Source of the DNA: Pyrenochaeta sp. MPI-SDFR-AT-0127
Lineage: Eukaryota; Ascomycota; Dothideomycetes; Pleosporales; Cucurbitariaceae
Length of the DNA: 64,000 bases
Assembly: GCA_020747015.1 (NCBI GenBank)
Contig: JAGTJM010000018.1
Coordinates: forward strand, 620,001-684,000
Direction of reading: 5' to 3'
The translations under genes were made by a program, and so were the position numbers. The notes beneath the pieces were generated by a model that saw only the letters and a program-made list of their open reading frames with translations, searched no databases and was not told the DNA's origin. The number at the start of each line of letters is the position of its first letter. The first letter of the stretch is position 1. Positions 1-9,927 of the stretch are shown here, in pieces.

Positions 1-1123
1 AGTTATTCCTACCAGATGACGTTTATCGTTATACTGAACTTAATCAGCCCCATCGTCGGAGGGTTTGTTGCACAATACAAAGGCTGGCGCTGGACGCAGT
101 GGTGCTTGCTGTTCATCACACTTGTCATCTTTGTGGCTGCCTTACCAATGCAAGAGACCTATAAACCCATTATTTTGCAGCGAAGGGCTAAGAAATTGGG
201 TCTTTCGGTAAAGCCAGCTCCAGGGGGTGTGGATATCAAACGCACATTTGCTCTGAAACTCGCTCGGCCGATGCACATGCTATTTACTGAGGTAAGATTA
301 CTATCTCCCGACAGACCTTCTCATTCAGTGGAGCTAACTTCGTTCAGCCAGCAGTGTTCTTCTTCTCACTTTACACATCATTCGCCTTTGGTGTTCTGTT
401 TCTGTTCTTCGCCGCGTTCCCGTACATCTTCGCACTTCCGCCATACTCCTTCTCCACATCCCAGGCCGGTCTTACATTTATCGCTATTGGCATTGGCGTT
501 CTACTCGGCGGCATTACATGTATTGTCGTCGACCGCTATCTATACCAGAAGAAGCACCACGAGGCAATGGCAGCAGGCAGACCGTATGCAGACCCAGAGT
601 ACCGGCTTTATGCGGCGATGATTGGTAGCTGGGGTATCCTGATTGGGTTATTTTGGTTCGGTTGGTGTGCTGGAAAGGGTGTGCACTGGGCCCCAACCTT
701 ACTGGGTGCCATACCATTTGCATGGGGCAACCTTTGTCTCTTCGTAAGACGACCCATCTGAAACCCATACGACGCAATGAACTGACCATAGCAATAGACA
801 TCCTCAGCACTCTATCTAGTCGATGTCTACGGCCCGTTGAACGGTGCATCAGCCATGGCAGCAAATGGAGTATCCAGGTACACTCTGGGCGCCGTCTTCC
901 CGCTCTTTACTATTCAGAGTAAGAATTACCCCAAGACGATGCTAGATAATTTCTGAAGCAGAAACCTATGCTTACCTGAAATCTAGTGTACAAAGCTCTT
1001 GGTGTTAGCTGGGCAACCTCCCTTCTTGGCTTCCTCTCTCTCGCCATGATTCCTATTCCATACCTCTTCTTCAAATATGGTCCCTCTATCCGAGCAAGAA
1101 GCAAATATCCTGTCGCGACATGA
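1..1123 (+). CDS. MFS permease, C-terminal part (5' end outside window)
   Basis: Exons read as 1-291, 348-743, 798-918 and 987-1123, joined by three short GT-AG introns; the frame is open at base 1, so the start is to the left. The product is the second part of a 12-TM major facilitator permease of the drug:H+ antiporter type, a plasma-membrane proton-driven exporter. Visible landmarks are the TM segment with GGF..Q..GWRW, a central cytoplasmic loop, and the late motif YLVDVYGPLNGASAMAANG followed by the final TM ending in PIPYLFFKYGP. These are characteristic of fungal DHA1 transporters. The last intron splits a Met codon (A|TG) and restores MYKALG, which supports the splice. The substrate cannot be read from sequence. 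It is convergent with the next MFS gene. Confidence 0.85.
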
Positions 1124-1657
1124 GATGATATCACGTCACATCCAGTATGGAACAGCACGGCATGGGAATTGACGTCAAGTCCCAGGACATCTCACTCGAA
1201 GACCCCGAGTAAGCGCCTCACGCAACATGAGATTTGGACCCACGTGGATCGTCCAGTGGCTGCACTGAGTAATTGGGTGAACTTGCTAGACGAGTATGAC
1301 ATGATACTCATAAACGATCCCAGCAACTACAGACACAGCATCAATTTCCAGGCAAAGGATTTCATGTGTTCCCGCTGTTCAAGGCAATTCGGATGCGATA
1401 TATTCGCTCAGGTGACGGCGAAAACCTCAAAGCAATACAGCTGTTGCTTTCAGGAAACTTTGGGAAATAGCATTTAATAACGCTGAATTGTTCAATATAT
1501 AGTTGAACCGAATACAAGTTTAACGATAATATGTATATGCCGCCAACGCCATGCTCGCTATATGCAGTCCAGAAAAACGCCCGTGAGGTATTCACAATGC
1601 ATGGCTCAAACCAATGCCTTCCAATGCGGACGCGCCTAGACCAATGAAATGCCTAAA
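1124..1657. other. convergent intergenic stretch
   Basis: This lies between the 3' ends of two MFS genes. A 102-codon open frame is present but shows no family resemblance and no splice context. I see no RNA gene or repeat; it is probably two 3' UTRs. Confidence 0.5.
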
Positions 1658-3499
1658 TTATCCCAGAACTTCAACCATACTGACTCTCCACTTCTCACCC
1701 CATCGCCCCATTGCAAATAAGGCTGCACACCCCGTTACTACGCTCCAAATGCCCAGTATCGTCATCAACCAGCCGTTGCCGATCTTATTGAGTAGAGGCT
1801 CTGCGACCATGGCGCCGGTAAAGGAAAAGATGTTGCGCATGAAGTTGTTCAGCGCGATCGCAGAGGCGGCGCGGTGGGGCATGAATTCGGTTAACATTGT
1901 GGAGATGAGGGCGAAGATGAGCATTGAGCCTATGCCGAAGAAGACTGCGAGGCGTGAGTCTAGTAAGTGGTACGGGAGAGGATTGGAACACGTACAATTT
2001 GCAATCATAGGGACGAACCAGTGAACGCCGAATTTTGCGGTCCAGCCGTAGACAATAAGTGCAGAGGGCCAGAGGATAGCAGCGAGCCAGGCATTTTCGC
2101 GCATGCGATCCTCGGGGCGGAATACGAGTTTGCCTCTGTCGTCGTAGCGGCCGGCTTTACGGGCTTCGCGGTGCATGATGCTGTCGATCCAGCGGCCGCC
2201 AAACACACTTGCTAAAAGGTATCCTGTGGAGCCGGGGATGTAGAGCAGGCCGACAATTAAAGTGGAAAAGTCGTATGGCGCATGGCTGAAGGTGGATTGG
2301 ATGCTGATGTTAAGGACATATAGACAGCCAAATGTTATGCTGGCATAGTATACGGTCAGTAAGACAGGTGGAAAGCGAAGCCATGTCACTATCGTGAGGG
2401 GGTCGAGGAATATCTGCCGGGCGTGTGAAAGAGCTGATTTTGTTTTCTGGATAGTCGATGCGCGGGTCGTTGTTTGGCGGAGCTCTTCATCTTGCGGTCG
2501 GTCGGCGTCTTGTTGTTCCACATCTTCAGGTCGTGACACTGGTGAAGCATTGACATTTCCTTGCCGATGCAGGGTCTCCGGTAAAGCAAAGATTATGAAG
2601 ATGAGCGTTGCGCCGCCGTATATGACGAGAAACCACTGCGTGCTCCTCCATCCCAGGCCTGCGCCTAGTGCTCCTCCAAAGATGGGCGCAAATAATGGTC
2701 CACACAAAGGCCCTAGATAGAAGATGCCCATGGCCTTGCCACGCTCCTTCGTCTCCCACATATCAGCGATGCTACCTGCACCAACAGCCTGCACAGAGGC
2801 TGCTGCACCACCAGAAAGCGTTCGAACGACGATTAACATGGCGATGTTTGTGCTGACTGCAGATAAAATGGCGAAGAGGACGAAGAGAATGAAACTCGTG
2901 ATGTAAATCGTCCGTCTCCCAAGCCTCTCGGAGAAGCTTGACCACCATAGTGGAAATATTGACATGCTAAGCATGTAGACGGCGACACTCATATTCGTTA
3001 TGGTGTGATCGGCGCTGAATGCCACTGATATGTCCTGGAGAACCGGCATGACGATTGCGCTTCCCATCGGCGCAGCCATAGCGCAGAAAGCGACGATGAA
3101 TGTCAGAAACCATTTTGTTTTCCGCGCGTAGTGTTCTGGATTCTCAACCTCAGGAATGAGAGCGAAGCGAGCTAAAAGTCCACGGCGCTGGCCACGAGGC
3201 ACGACCACAGCATCTGGGGTGATTGTAATTGTTCTCGCAAGAGTGACGGGTCGAGATTTGGTGTCCACTTGCGAGCCATCATCTCTGATTGTCGAGTGCT
3301 CAGATGCGGTTGAGGCACGTGAAGACGAAATCGAGATAGAATCTTCCTCTTCAGTGCGGCCTTGCGTTTCGATTATTTCATCCTTCTCTTCTGTGATGGT
3401 CTTCTCAATTGCGAGCTCCTTTGGATTCCCAGTTCCTTCGACAGCCTTGTCAGTCTTCCTCGGTCCTGGTCCAGATGACGACTTCTCAGGATCCGGCAT
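1658..3499 (-). CDS. MFS drug:H+ antiporter, Qdr/Dtr1-like
   Basis: This reads as 613 codons without interruption, but an in-frame 51-nt intron at 1945-1995 (GTACGT...CGCAG) is likely. Removing it turns an odd hydrophilic stretch into MIANFFFGIGSML, a continuous TM helix, and gives 596 aa. The first ~130 residues are a charged Ser/Glu-rich cytoplasmic tail. The MFS core follows, with SERLGRRTIY (motif A, G-R-R), VVRTLSGGAAASVQAVGAG (motif B region) and LGPLCGPLFAPIFGG (motif C type). These mark the DHA1 family, 12-TM exporters of drugs and small organic acids or amines at the plasma membrane. A second long cytoplasmic loop lies near residues 320-360. The start codon is the ATG at 3497-3499, with no better upstream choice. 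The substrate is unknown. Confidence 0.88.
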   Translation of the reverse strand: MPDPEKSSSGPGPRKTDKAVEGTGNPKELAIEKTITEEKDEIIETQGRTEEEDSISISSSRASTASEHSTIRDDGSQVDTKSRPVTLARTITITPDAVVVPRGQRRGLLARFALIPEVENPEHYARKTKWFLTFIVAFCAMAAPMGSAIVMPVLQDISVAFSADHTITNMSVAVYMLSMSIFPLWWSSFSERLGRRTIYITSFILFVLFAILSAVSTNIAMLIVVRTLSGGAAASVQAVGAGSIADMWETKERGKAMGIFYLGPLCGPLFAPIFGGALGAGLGWRSTQWFLVIYGGATLIFIIFALPETLHRQGNVNASPVSRPEDVEQQDADRPQDEELRQTTTRASTIQKTKSALSHARQIFLDPLTIVTWLRFPPVLLTVYYASITFGCLYVLNISIQSTFSHAPYDFSTLIVGLLYIPGSTGYLLASVFGGRWIDSIMHREARKAGRYDDRGKLVFRPEDRMRENAWLAAILWPSALIVYGWTAKFGVHWFVPMIANCTCSNPLPYHLLDSRLAVFFGIGSMLIFALISTMLTEFMPHRAASAIALNNFMRNIFSFTGAMVAEPLLNKIGNGWLMTILGIWSVVTGCAALFAMGRWGEKWRVSMVEVLG

Positions 3500-4552
3500 G
3501 ATCTAGAGTTAAGGTAGATGGGAGTGGGGAGGAATCGAGCGAGCGGAGTCCGTTGTCAGTGGCACTTCAATCATTGATCGTCACTTTTCCGAGTTTCGTA
3601 TCCAGTTTTCCGGTGCTTTTCTCTGACGTCTCATGTACCTCGGTGACTTTGAGAACCTCATGAGCCCGTGACTGCTTTTAGTCTCAGCGGTCAGGTCTCC
3701 ATTTTCCACCTAAATGCACCCTCGTGATGTCCACAAGGAAGAGGTCGTACAATAGAAGGGAAGGAAAGAGGGATGATCGGAGTCGGATGTGAACATCACG
3801 GCGACGTTCTGGACTGAAGTGTGGAGAGTGTGGCCAATAGGACAAGTAAACACTGGTGCCGTTATTCCGAGGCGTTCTGGGTTTTCCTTCTGCGGAATTA
3901 AGGCGCACATGGATACCCCGCCGTTATCCCCGGCGGGAAGGACCCATGCGCACGTGACCGTTCTTCTCGAGTCGTTCAAACTTGTCGGAATGCGGCCACG
4001 ATGTCTGTTCCCACCAAGTGTGTTGGTAATATCTTCGCGACCCTTCTTTCACCAAGTACCGGGAAACGGATAAACCTAAAAAAACATAGTGCCAAACGGT
4101 CTCCCAATCGCTCGGATATCTGACGCCATCTGTACCGCCGTTACCGTTATCGCACACATTTGTGGCCCGTTTTCGAGCTACCCCGCCGTGGAACAATTTA
4201 CCAAACCATCATGGATTGGCCGGACAGGTTACGTACCCTTTCGCACCGGCCCTTTTCTCTTTCCCTGCTCATGTGAAATCGCATGTATAACTTCGCTTAC
4301 GCCGGGCCTTTTTGACGCATCTCGTTGATTTACGTTGATTGACTCCTAGGATTGCCGTGGTTAGAGTGGTTAAGCGACGTCGTACAGGAAAGCTTAAGCT
4401 GTAAGGGCCCAACACGTCAACACTTCCACACCGTTGTTTCCTTGCGAATATTTGTGCCATTGGTCTCGCATAACGCCTTCAGACCATACTTTAACTACTT
4501 TCCTATCATCTCCTAGAGCTGGTCGTTGCTACAAACCTCGACACATTCAACA
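3500..4552. other. divergent promoter region
   Basis: About 1 kb separates the starts of the MFS exporter (minus) and the methyltransferase (plus), so both promoters must lie here. A pyrimidine-rich tract with tttcctatcatctcct lies just upstream of the ATG at 4553, as is common at fungal starts. Short open frames here show no family motifs. No specific operator could be assigned. Confidence 0.5.
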
Positions 4553-5632
4553 ATGGCTACCCAAAACCAGGACAGACTAAGGGCTCACTTCTCTGCTCTC
4601 CCAGAAAGCTCACACTCGGAAGGATGGGATTCCCTCTGGAAAGATGCCTCTTTCCTCCCTTGGGATAGAGGCTACGCAAACCCTGCTCTCATCGACCTCC
4701 TTGCCAACCGAACCGTTCCGAGCGCCTCCCCAGACCCCAACCCAACCCCTGGCGCACCTCCACCAAATACGCTGAGTACGGGATATCGCTCGCTTGCACC
4801 TCCTATCGCACCAGACGGCAAGAGGAGAAAAGTGTTGATACCAGGGTGTGGCAAAGGGTATGATATTATACTATTTGCTGCCTGGGGTTATGATGCATAC
4901 GGGCTAGAGATTAGCGAACATGCTGTCGAAGCTGCGAGAAGTTATGTTGATGGAGTGAAGGGAAAGAAGGGAGATAAGAAAGAGATTGAGGGCCCGTTGG
5001 AGGCAGAGTATCGCTTTGCCGAGGAGAGTCATGATAAGGGATATGGGGTAATGAAGGTCTTGCAAGGCGACTTTTTCGAGGACAGCTGGCTAGGGGACGT
5101 GGAAGGGTGGAAGGACGGAGAGGGGTTTGATGTGATTTATGATAACACGGTTCGTCCCTTGTATCATCCCGCAGCTGTCGTGCTATCGCGAGCAGTGCGG
5201 TTGCGCTGATTATTTATCCAGTTCCTGTGCGCCCTGCCGCTATCCTTGCGTCCAAAATGGGCAGCACGAATAGTATCCCTCCTCCGCCACAGCCAGGCAA
5301 ACGACCAGCCATCCGACCATAGCCTGGATGGAGTCCTCATTTGTCTCGAATTCCCGACACACAAGCCTGCATCCTCAGGTGGACCACCGTGGTCGCTACC
5401 TCCAACCGTCCACGCTGAGCTCCTTAAGCAACCCGGCAAAGAGATCTCATACGATGATCAGGATGTTGTGAAGAAAACGGATCGGCCAGAGACCGATGAC
5501 GCACTGGTTAGAGTCGCGCATTATACGCCCAGGCGGACGCATACTGTTGGTGTTGTAAAGGGGGTCGTGAGGGATTGCGTGAGCATGTGGCGACACAAGT
5601 CGGAGGTGTCTGACCGCGAAAGATGGCACTAA
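4553..5632 (+). CDS. TPMT-family thiol/thiopurine S-methyltransferase
   Basis: Two exons, 4553-5149 and 5222-5632 (intron with a GTTCGT donor and ATCCAG acceptor), encode about 335 aa. It is a SAM-dependent methyltransferase of the TPMT family (PF05724). These act in the cytosol on small thiols, halides or thiopurines, usually in detoxification. The N-terminus has W..LWKD..LPWDRG..NPAL, the signature before the Rossmann fold. Motif I, VLIPGCGKGYD, is at residues 94-104, and an acidic GLEIS ends strand 2. FDVIYDNT then joins FLCALP across the intron; this is the conserved D-x-x-F/Y-L-x-A-L block, so the splice is well supported. The ATG at 4553 has a good context (caacaATGG); the open frame extending upstream starts from TTG only. 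The 3' end is 78 bp from the convergent OTU gene. The divergent exporter upstream may serve the same detoxification role (inference). Confidence 0.88.
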
Positions 5633-5710
5633 ATGCCCCTCTGAGGTTTGGTATCGCGTTCGGTAGCCTCCAACCGGAATAGGTGGTGGTCGTATAAAGA
5701 TACTCATCAT

Positions 5711-6700
5711 TCAGCCTGTTTTCCGCAGCGAATTGTAATGCTCGCCTAGACCATGACTGTGCTTGTAGTATCCCAGCCATATCTCTTCCCTCTCTTTACC
5801 CTCCTCAGGCTGTTCCTCAGGCTGGATCTCATCCACCTGACCGTCGCTGTGTAGCACGCATATCTTGATTCCGTAAGATCTTGCCAGTGCCAGCAGCTCT
5901 AAGTGTCCACCCCACTCGCCAGTTTCCTTAATTTTTCGAACGTGCTCAGGCAAAGGGTCCTCCATGAAGCCAGCGAAGTCGTCTGCGTGGGATTGGATCC
6001 AGTCAGCTGCGGCATATCGTACTTTCTTATACGCTTGCACTTTTGGCCACCCTCCTTTGCCTTCCTGTACTATCGCGGTAGCTATTGGTGATGGCCACAA
6101 TCCTCTCGTTGCCAACTGATCGGCAACTGCAGCATACAAACAATGCCCATCCGCTCGTATCTCATGCAAAGATAGGTTTCTCCGTTGTAATTGTGCAGCC
6201 ATGCGTTCGCGTTCGATCTCCCGCGGGTCGGGCGCGTTTTCGGCCTCGCGTTCTGCTTCGGCGACAATCGTGCGTTGTTCTGCAGCGCGCCGTGCGAGTC
6301 GTTCTTTTGCGCGGTTGGGCTTTTTTTTCCTGGCATTGGGGTTTGCCTCATTTTCTGCATCCCCATTGATGCTGCTGTCCTTACTCTCAGGTGCATTGCC
6401 GTTTATTTTGAGATTTGCAACCTCTTCCTGAATTACACTGTCTCCCTCTTCCTCTACCTCCACCACTTCGTCCTCAGCATCGCCACCCTTCCCGTTCAGC
6501 GCCGCGACTTCCGCTTCTTGCTTCTCCTTCAGCACTCTCTCCAGCCGCTCACATTCATCATTGACACCCTTTCTCGTCTTCTTGCTTGCCTGTTTCTTCT
6601 TTTGCGTAATAACAGAGACGAGGTCACGCTGTTCTTTACGGTGTCGGGATTGCAAGGCTTCGAGGGTTTCGGGTTCGCCGGCGGCTGGGATGTCGGCCAT
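5711..6700 (-). CDS. OTU2: OTU-domain cysteine protease, Otu2/OTUD6-like
   Basis: A single exon of 329 aa from the ATG at 6698-6700. The open frame runs 60 codons further upstream, but family members begin like this ATG (MADIP...ETLEALQSRHRKEQ). The first ~170 residues are charged coiled coil with Lys/Arg- and Glu-rich blocks. The OTU domain follows: IRADGHCLY with catalytic Asp184 and Cys187, and the C-terminal LGEHYNSL with catalytic His321. This layout (N-terminal coiled coil, C-terminal OTU, about 300 aa) matches yeast Otu2 and animal OTUD6B, which remove ubiquitin and associate with ribosomes and translation factors in the cytosol. All three catalytic positions are present, so an active enzyme is expected. 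Confidence 0.9.
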   Translation of the reverse strand: MADIPAAGEPETLEALQSRHRKEQRDLVSVITQKKKQASKKTRKGVNDECERLERVLKEKQEAEVAALNGKGGDAEDEVVEVEEEGDSVIQEEVANLKINGNAPESKDSSINGDAENEANPNARKKKPNRAKERLARRAAEQRTIVAEAEREAENAPDPREIERERMAAQLQRRNLSLHEIRADGHCLYAAVADQLATRGLWPSPIATAIVQEGKGGWPKVQAYKKVRYAAADWIQSHADDFAGFMEDPLPEHVRKIKETGEWGGHLELLALARSYGIKICVLHSDGQVDEIQPEEQPEEGKEREEIWLGYYKHSHGLGEHYNSLRKTG

Positions 6701-7587
6701 GACAACTGCTTTGGGAGAAGACAACCCGTCGAATAGCACAGGAGGGCCTTTGAAGGCTATGCAAGGTAATGACTGTGGATAAGTGTTTGCGATGTGAGCA
6801 GGTGAGCAGAGTGGGGTGGAGGGGAGCTCAGAATCACTCGTGTCGGTCGGTGTCTTGTTTTGCCGGTTGGAGAACTTCACACTTCATCTCTAGTTTATTC
6901 CATCCACCACCACTCATTCCCAACCACAGCCCTAGAGCAAGAGTTCAATTCAATGGGCAGTGCTTGTGTTAATATGTCACCATTATAATCATTTGTCTGG
7001 CTAGTATTCCATGTAATCACCATATCTGCACTGTCCTTGTTCAATCTCCGTTATGTTGCTCAGTCAAAAGATTGTCTCAACAACAGTATTCTACTTCCGT
7101 CTTTCCAAGAATAACATACTTTTCTTGTTTTGTATCCATACACCAACCCGTTTCATGGCACCAGACTAGACGGAGAGTATGCGAATCGTTTTCGACTCCT
7201 CAACCTGGCCGTTCTAATCCTGTGAGCCTGATTGATGTTGTGAATAAGATTCTTCGAATGAAATATTAATTATTGTTCATACCTAATTTCAGATGAGTTG
7301 AGCAGGCTCTCTTCTCAAGAGAAGTGACTTCGTCTGGAGGTGGTGCATACTGTGCATACATATACATTTACTTTTCTCGTTTCCGCAGTCAGGTGATAAC
7401 CTTTCGTTTCCATCTTCACATAAAATTCTTCGTTTGTGATGACTGCCATTGAGTGAATGTGAAGTCGCCATGGGGTGCCCCAACGATTTTTGCTTTTCCT
7501 CCTCGTCCAGTGCTTTCTCCTCCCGCCACCTACCGGGACCCAAAAGGACCGACTTGACCTCAAATACCAGCTTCATTTGCAATCAAG
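6701..7587. other. divergent intergenic region
   Basis: This lies between the starts of the OTU gene and the orphan gene at 7588. A C/T-rich tract at about 7490-7550 immediately precedes the second ATG and probably belongs to its promoter or 5' UTR. No gene or repeat was recognised. Confidence 0.5.
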
Positions 7588-8928
7588 ATGCCATTCCGTG
7601 ACCTAGCCTGGGAGGATTTGCAGCGTGACTATGATATCTTCCCCGCTTACACAGACTACCTTTATGGCCCTGATACACGTCCAAAAGTAGGAGACGAGCC
7701 AGGCCTTCACCCTCTAATCTTTTCGCTTTACCCACCTGCTCCGATACGATACACTGATAGCATGCCGTCACAGTCATGGCCCCATTACACCGTGCAAAGC
7801 GCCGTGCAGCCCAATCACGTAGACATGAACAACAAGGCGTTGACTGGTAGTGGGTTGACTAGGGCAGACAGTGGAGGTAGTTTTCTCGTTTTAGATCTTC
7901 GATCCCCACGTGGAAGCCCATTGAGTCAGCTCGTACCGCCGCAGCTAGTTCGCATGTTGTATCCAGAGGAGATGACAAGTAGAAGTACTCTGGATGTGTC
8001 ACAGAATCTTCCCACTGCCAGTCCTTCCGCTGGACTGCACTCAACGCAGCACGCGATCCGAGACTCTAATCAGCGAATTTCAATGTGGGATAGCTCAAAC
8101 CTATACCCAGCAGCAGCGATTCGGGCTCCCAATCCTTCTTCATCAGCAACAGATATAGATGAGCATATTGCTCATAGAACGGAGAGGACAGACCTCCCAC
8201 TACCTTCGCCACTCGCGTTACATCCATCGATGGCTTCATTTACAGCCCAGACTCCCCAACCACAGTCTTGCTTCCCTTTTGGTCCTCCAGGCCCAATCGC
8301 CCCAGTGACTCAGGTCTCTCCCCATATATCTTCGACGATTCCGCTTGTCCTACCTGGAGAAATCATAACCAACTCTTACTACACTTTCGTTGGCGAAAGA
8401 AATTTCCAGAGAATCAACGATCATATCACGACACGCTGGAATATTGCCCGAGATCATCCAGACGTGGTTCTTAGGGCGCAGGCGATGATGGACCTAAGAA
8501 AGATCAGTACCATTCTTCACACCAAAGGGAAAGAGCTCGAACAACAACAGGAGGCTAGAAACAAGTGGAATTTAGAACAGCAAATCAACGCAGAACACCA
8601 AAACGCCCTGGTAGTGGACTGCAGTATGCCAGAACCTCCATTACAACAGAATCAACCAGTGCCTCAACTCCCCGAACATGTCCGCAAGAACATTGACCGC
8701 TACATCCCTAGGCTTTGGAACTATCTCCACATTATACATAGTACTTCCTCGATCCCTTCGGTATCTGCCTTGGAAGAGAAGAAGATAAAAGAGAATGCGA
8801 CTCAATGGGTCACAAATTTCAGGACAAGTCTTCCTCCGGGAGGTAGAGAGTATGTACAGGGGCATCTCACACAGATGATCCAGGCTAAAAGTGAAGGGAG
8901 AGACCCGCTAGCAAGTATTGGTGGATAA
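7588..8928 (+). CDS. orphan Pro/Ser-rich protein, 446 aa
   Basis: A single long exon with ATG in context aagATGcc, preceded by a pyrimidine-rich leader. I do not recognise a domain. Residues ~1-250 are rich in Pro, Ser, Gln and Thr and look disordered. The C-terminal ~190 residues are more ordered and predicted helical, with an aromatic stretch (NSYYTFVGERNFQRINDH), a Gln/Glu-rich helix around residues 310-345 suited to a coiled coil, and a basic end. No signal peptide or membrane segment is visible. The length and absence of stops argue it is real. A scaffold or regulatory role would be a guess. Introns cannot be excluded. Confidence 0.65.
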   Translation: MPFRDLAWEDLQRDYDIFPAYTDYLYGPDTRPKVGDEPGLHPLIFSLYPPAPIRYTDSMPSQSWPHYTVQSAVQPNHVDMNNKALTGSGLTRADSGGSFLVLDLRSPRGSPLSQLVPPQLVRMLYPEEMTSRSTLDVSQNLPTASPSAGLHSTQHAIRDSNQRISMWDSSNLYPAAAIRAPNPSSSATDIDEHIAHRTERTDLPLPSPLALHPSMASFTAQTPQPQSCFPFGPPGPIAPVTQVSPHISSTIPLVLPGEIITNSYYTFVGERNFQRINDHITTRWNIARDHPDVVLRAQAMMDLRKISTILHTKGKELEQQQEARNKWNLEQQINAEHQNALVVDCSMPEPPLQQNQPVPQLPEHVRKNIDRYIPRLWNYLHIIHSTSSIPSVSALEEKKIKENATQWVTNFRTSLPPGGREYVQGHLTQMIQAKSEGRDPLASIGG

Positions 8929-9927
8929 ATGGACGACCATGTGTGAGGTTCAACGGACGTATCTATGTAGCACTGATTGACGGTAGAGCTATATGATGTG
9001 GGTAACGTACAAGTCTCTGCTATATGGAAGCCGTCTTGCACGTGTAGATTGGGTAAAAGTTTCAAGATCTGATTAATTATTTTCAAATCTGGTAGACTGG
9101 CCATAGGATATTGTAAGCAAATCGCTTCTGGATTACAACAGGGATGGTTACAAGTCACCACAATATAATCCGCTGTGTAAAAGATCTCATTCCACTTTCT
9201 CTTCAATGAGCGGCGATAAGATGTCACCACTAAATTTTGTAATATTTCTTTAATTAATTCATGAGATCTTCGGTCTTGGTACGTGTCACACAATATCTTA
9301 TCCTGCAATACATTCACTTTGATTGAGAATATCAATTTCGTCGCTACCTAATCCATGACCCATGCCCCGCGGCCCACTCTCTACCAAACTGTACAAACAA
9401 GAATCAAAGTACTCAGCTGAGCGCTTTTAAAGAAGAATTTCAATAATCATGCTCCTGAGCATTTCACGTTGTACTCGTGCGAGTCAAGAGAAATTTGGAG
9501 ATTTTTCCGGGCAAAGATCAGGCGCACATCGTCGTACCGTACTCTCGTCCTTGTTTCGGTGGTCGAGCCTCTCCACTGAAAACTCAGGATTTCTCGGCGT
9601 TGCGTCCAGAAAACTTGGCTGATATGTTCGCCTCATCTCCTTCAATCTTCATTGTGTCGTCTCTTCAGCCCTTCCGGCTTATACATATTCACTCGGCCTA
9701 GCCATCGATACAATACTTAAAACATCTATCATTGATGCTAGCCTAATCAACACGTGTAAACCTAGGAAACTTTACTCAGCGTACGACATTGTGAGTTGGT
9801 TTGTGAATTGGTTCAACAGTTCCACATTCACCGTGAGACATTTGTGAGATGTTGTTGACTAACTACTAATAGCGAAATTATTCGAGAGCGCGCTCCTCCT
9901 GATGGCGCTCGCCAAATATTCTCATTC
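8929..9927. other. intergenic region, no gene recognised
   Basis: About 1 kb between the orphan gene and the SesB-like pseudogene. A 177-codon minus-strand open frame overlaps the 3' end of the orphan gene and has no recognisable motifs. The region looks A+T-richer than the left flank. Confidence 0.45.

Noticed and set aside
1169..1477. 102-codon frame between the first two MFS genes
   Set aside because: No homology signal and located where two 3' UTRs are expected.
5164..5439. Minus-strand frame opposite the methyltransferase second exon
   Set aside because: Antisense shadow of a conserved coding exon.
8802..9335. 177-codon minus-strand open frame
   Set aside because: It overlaps the 3' end of the orphan gene antisense, has no motif and no plausible splice context.
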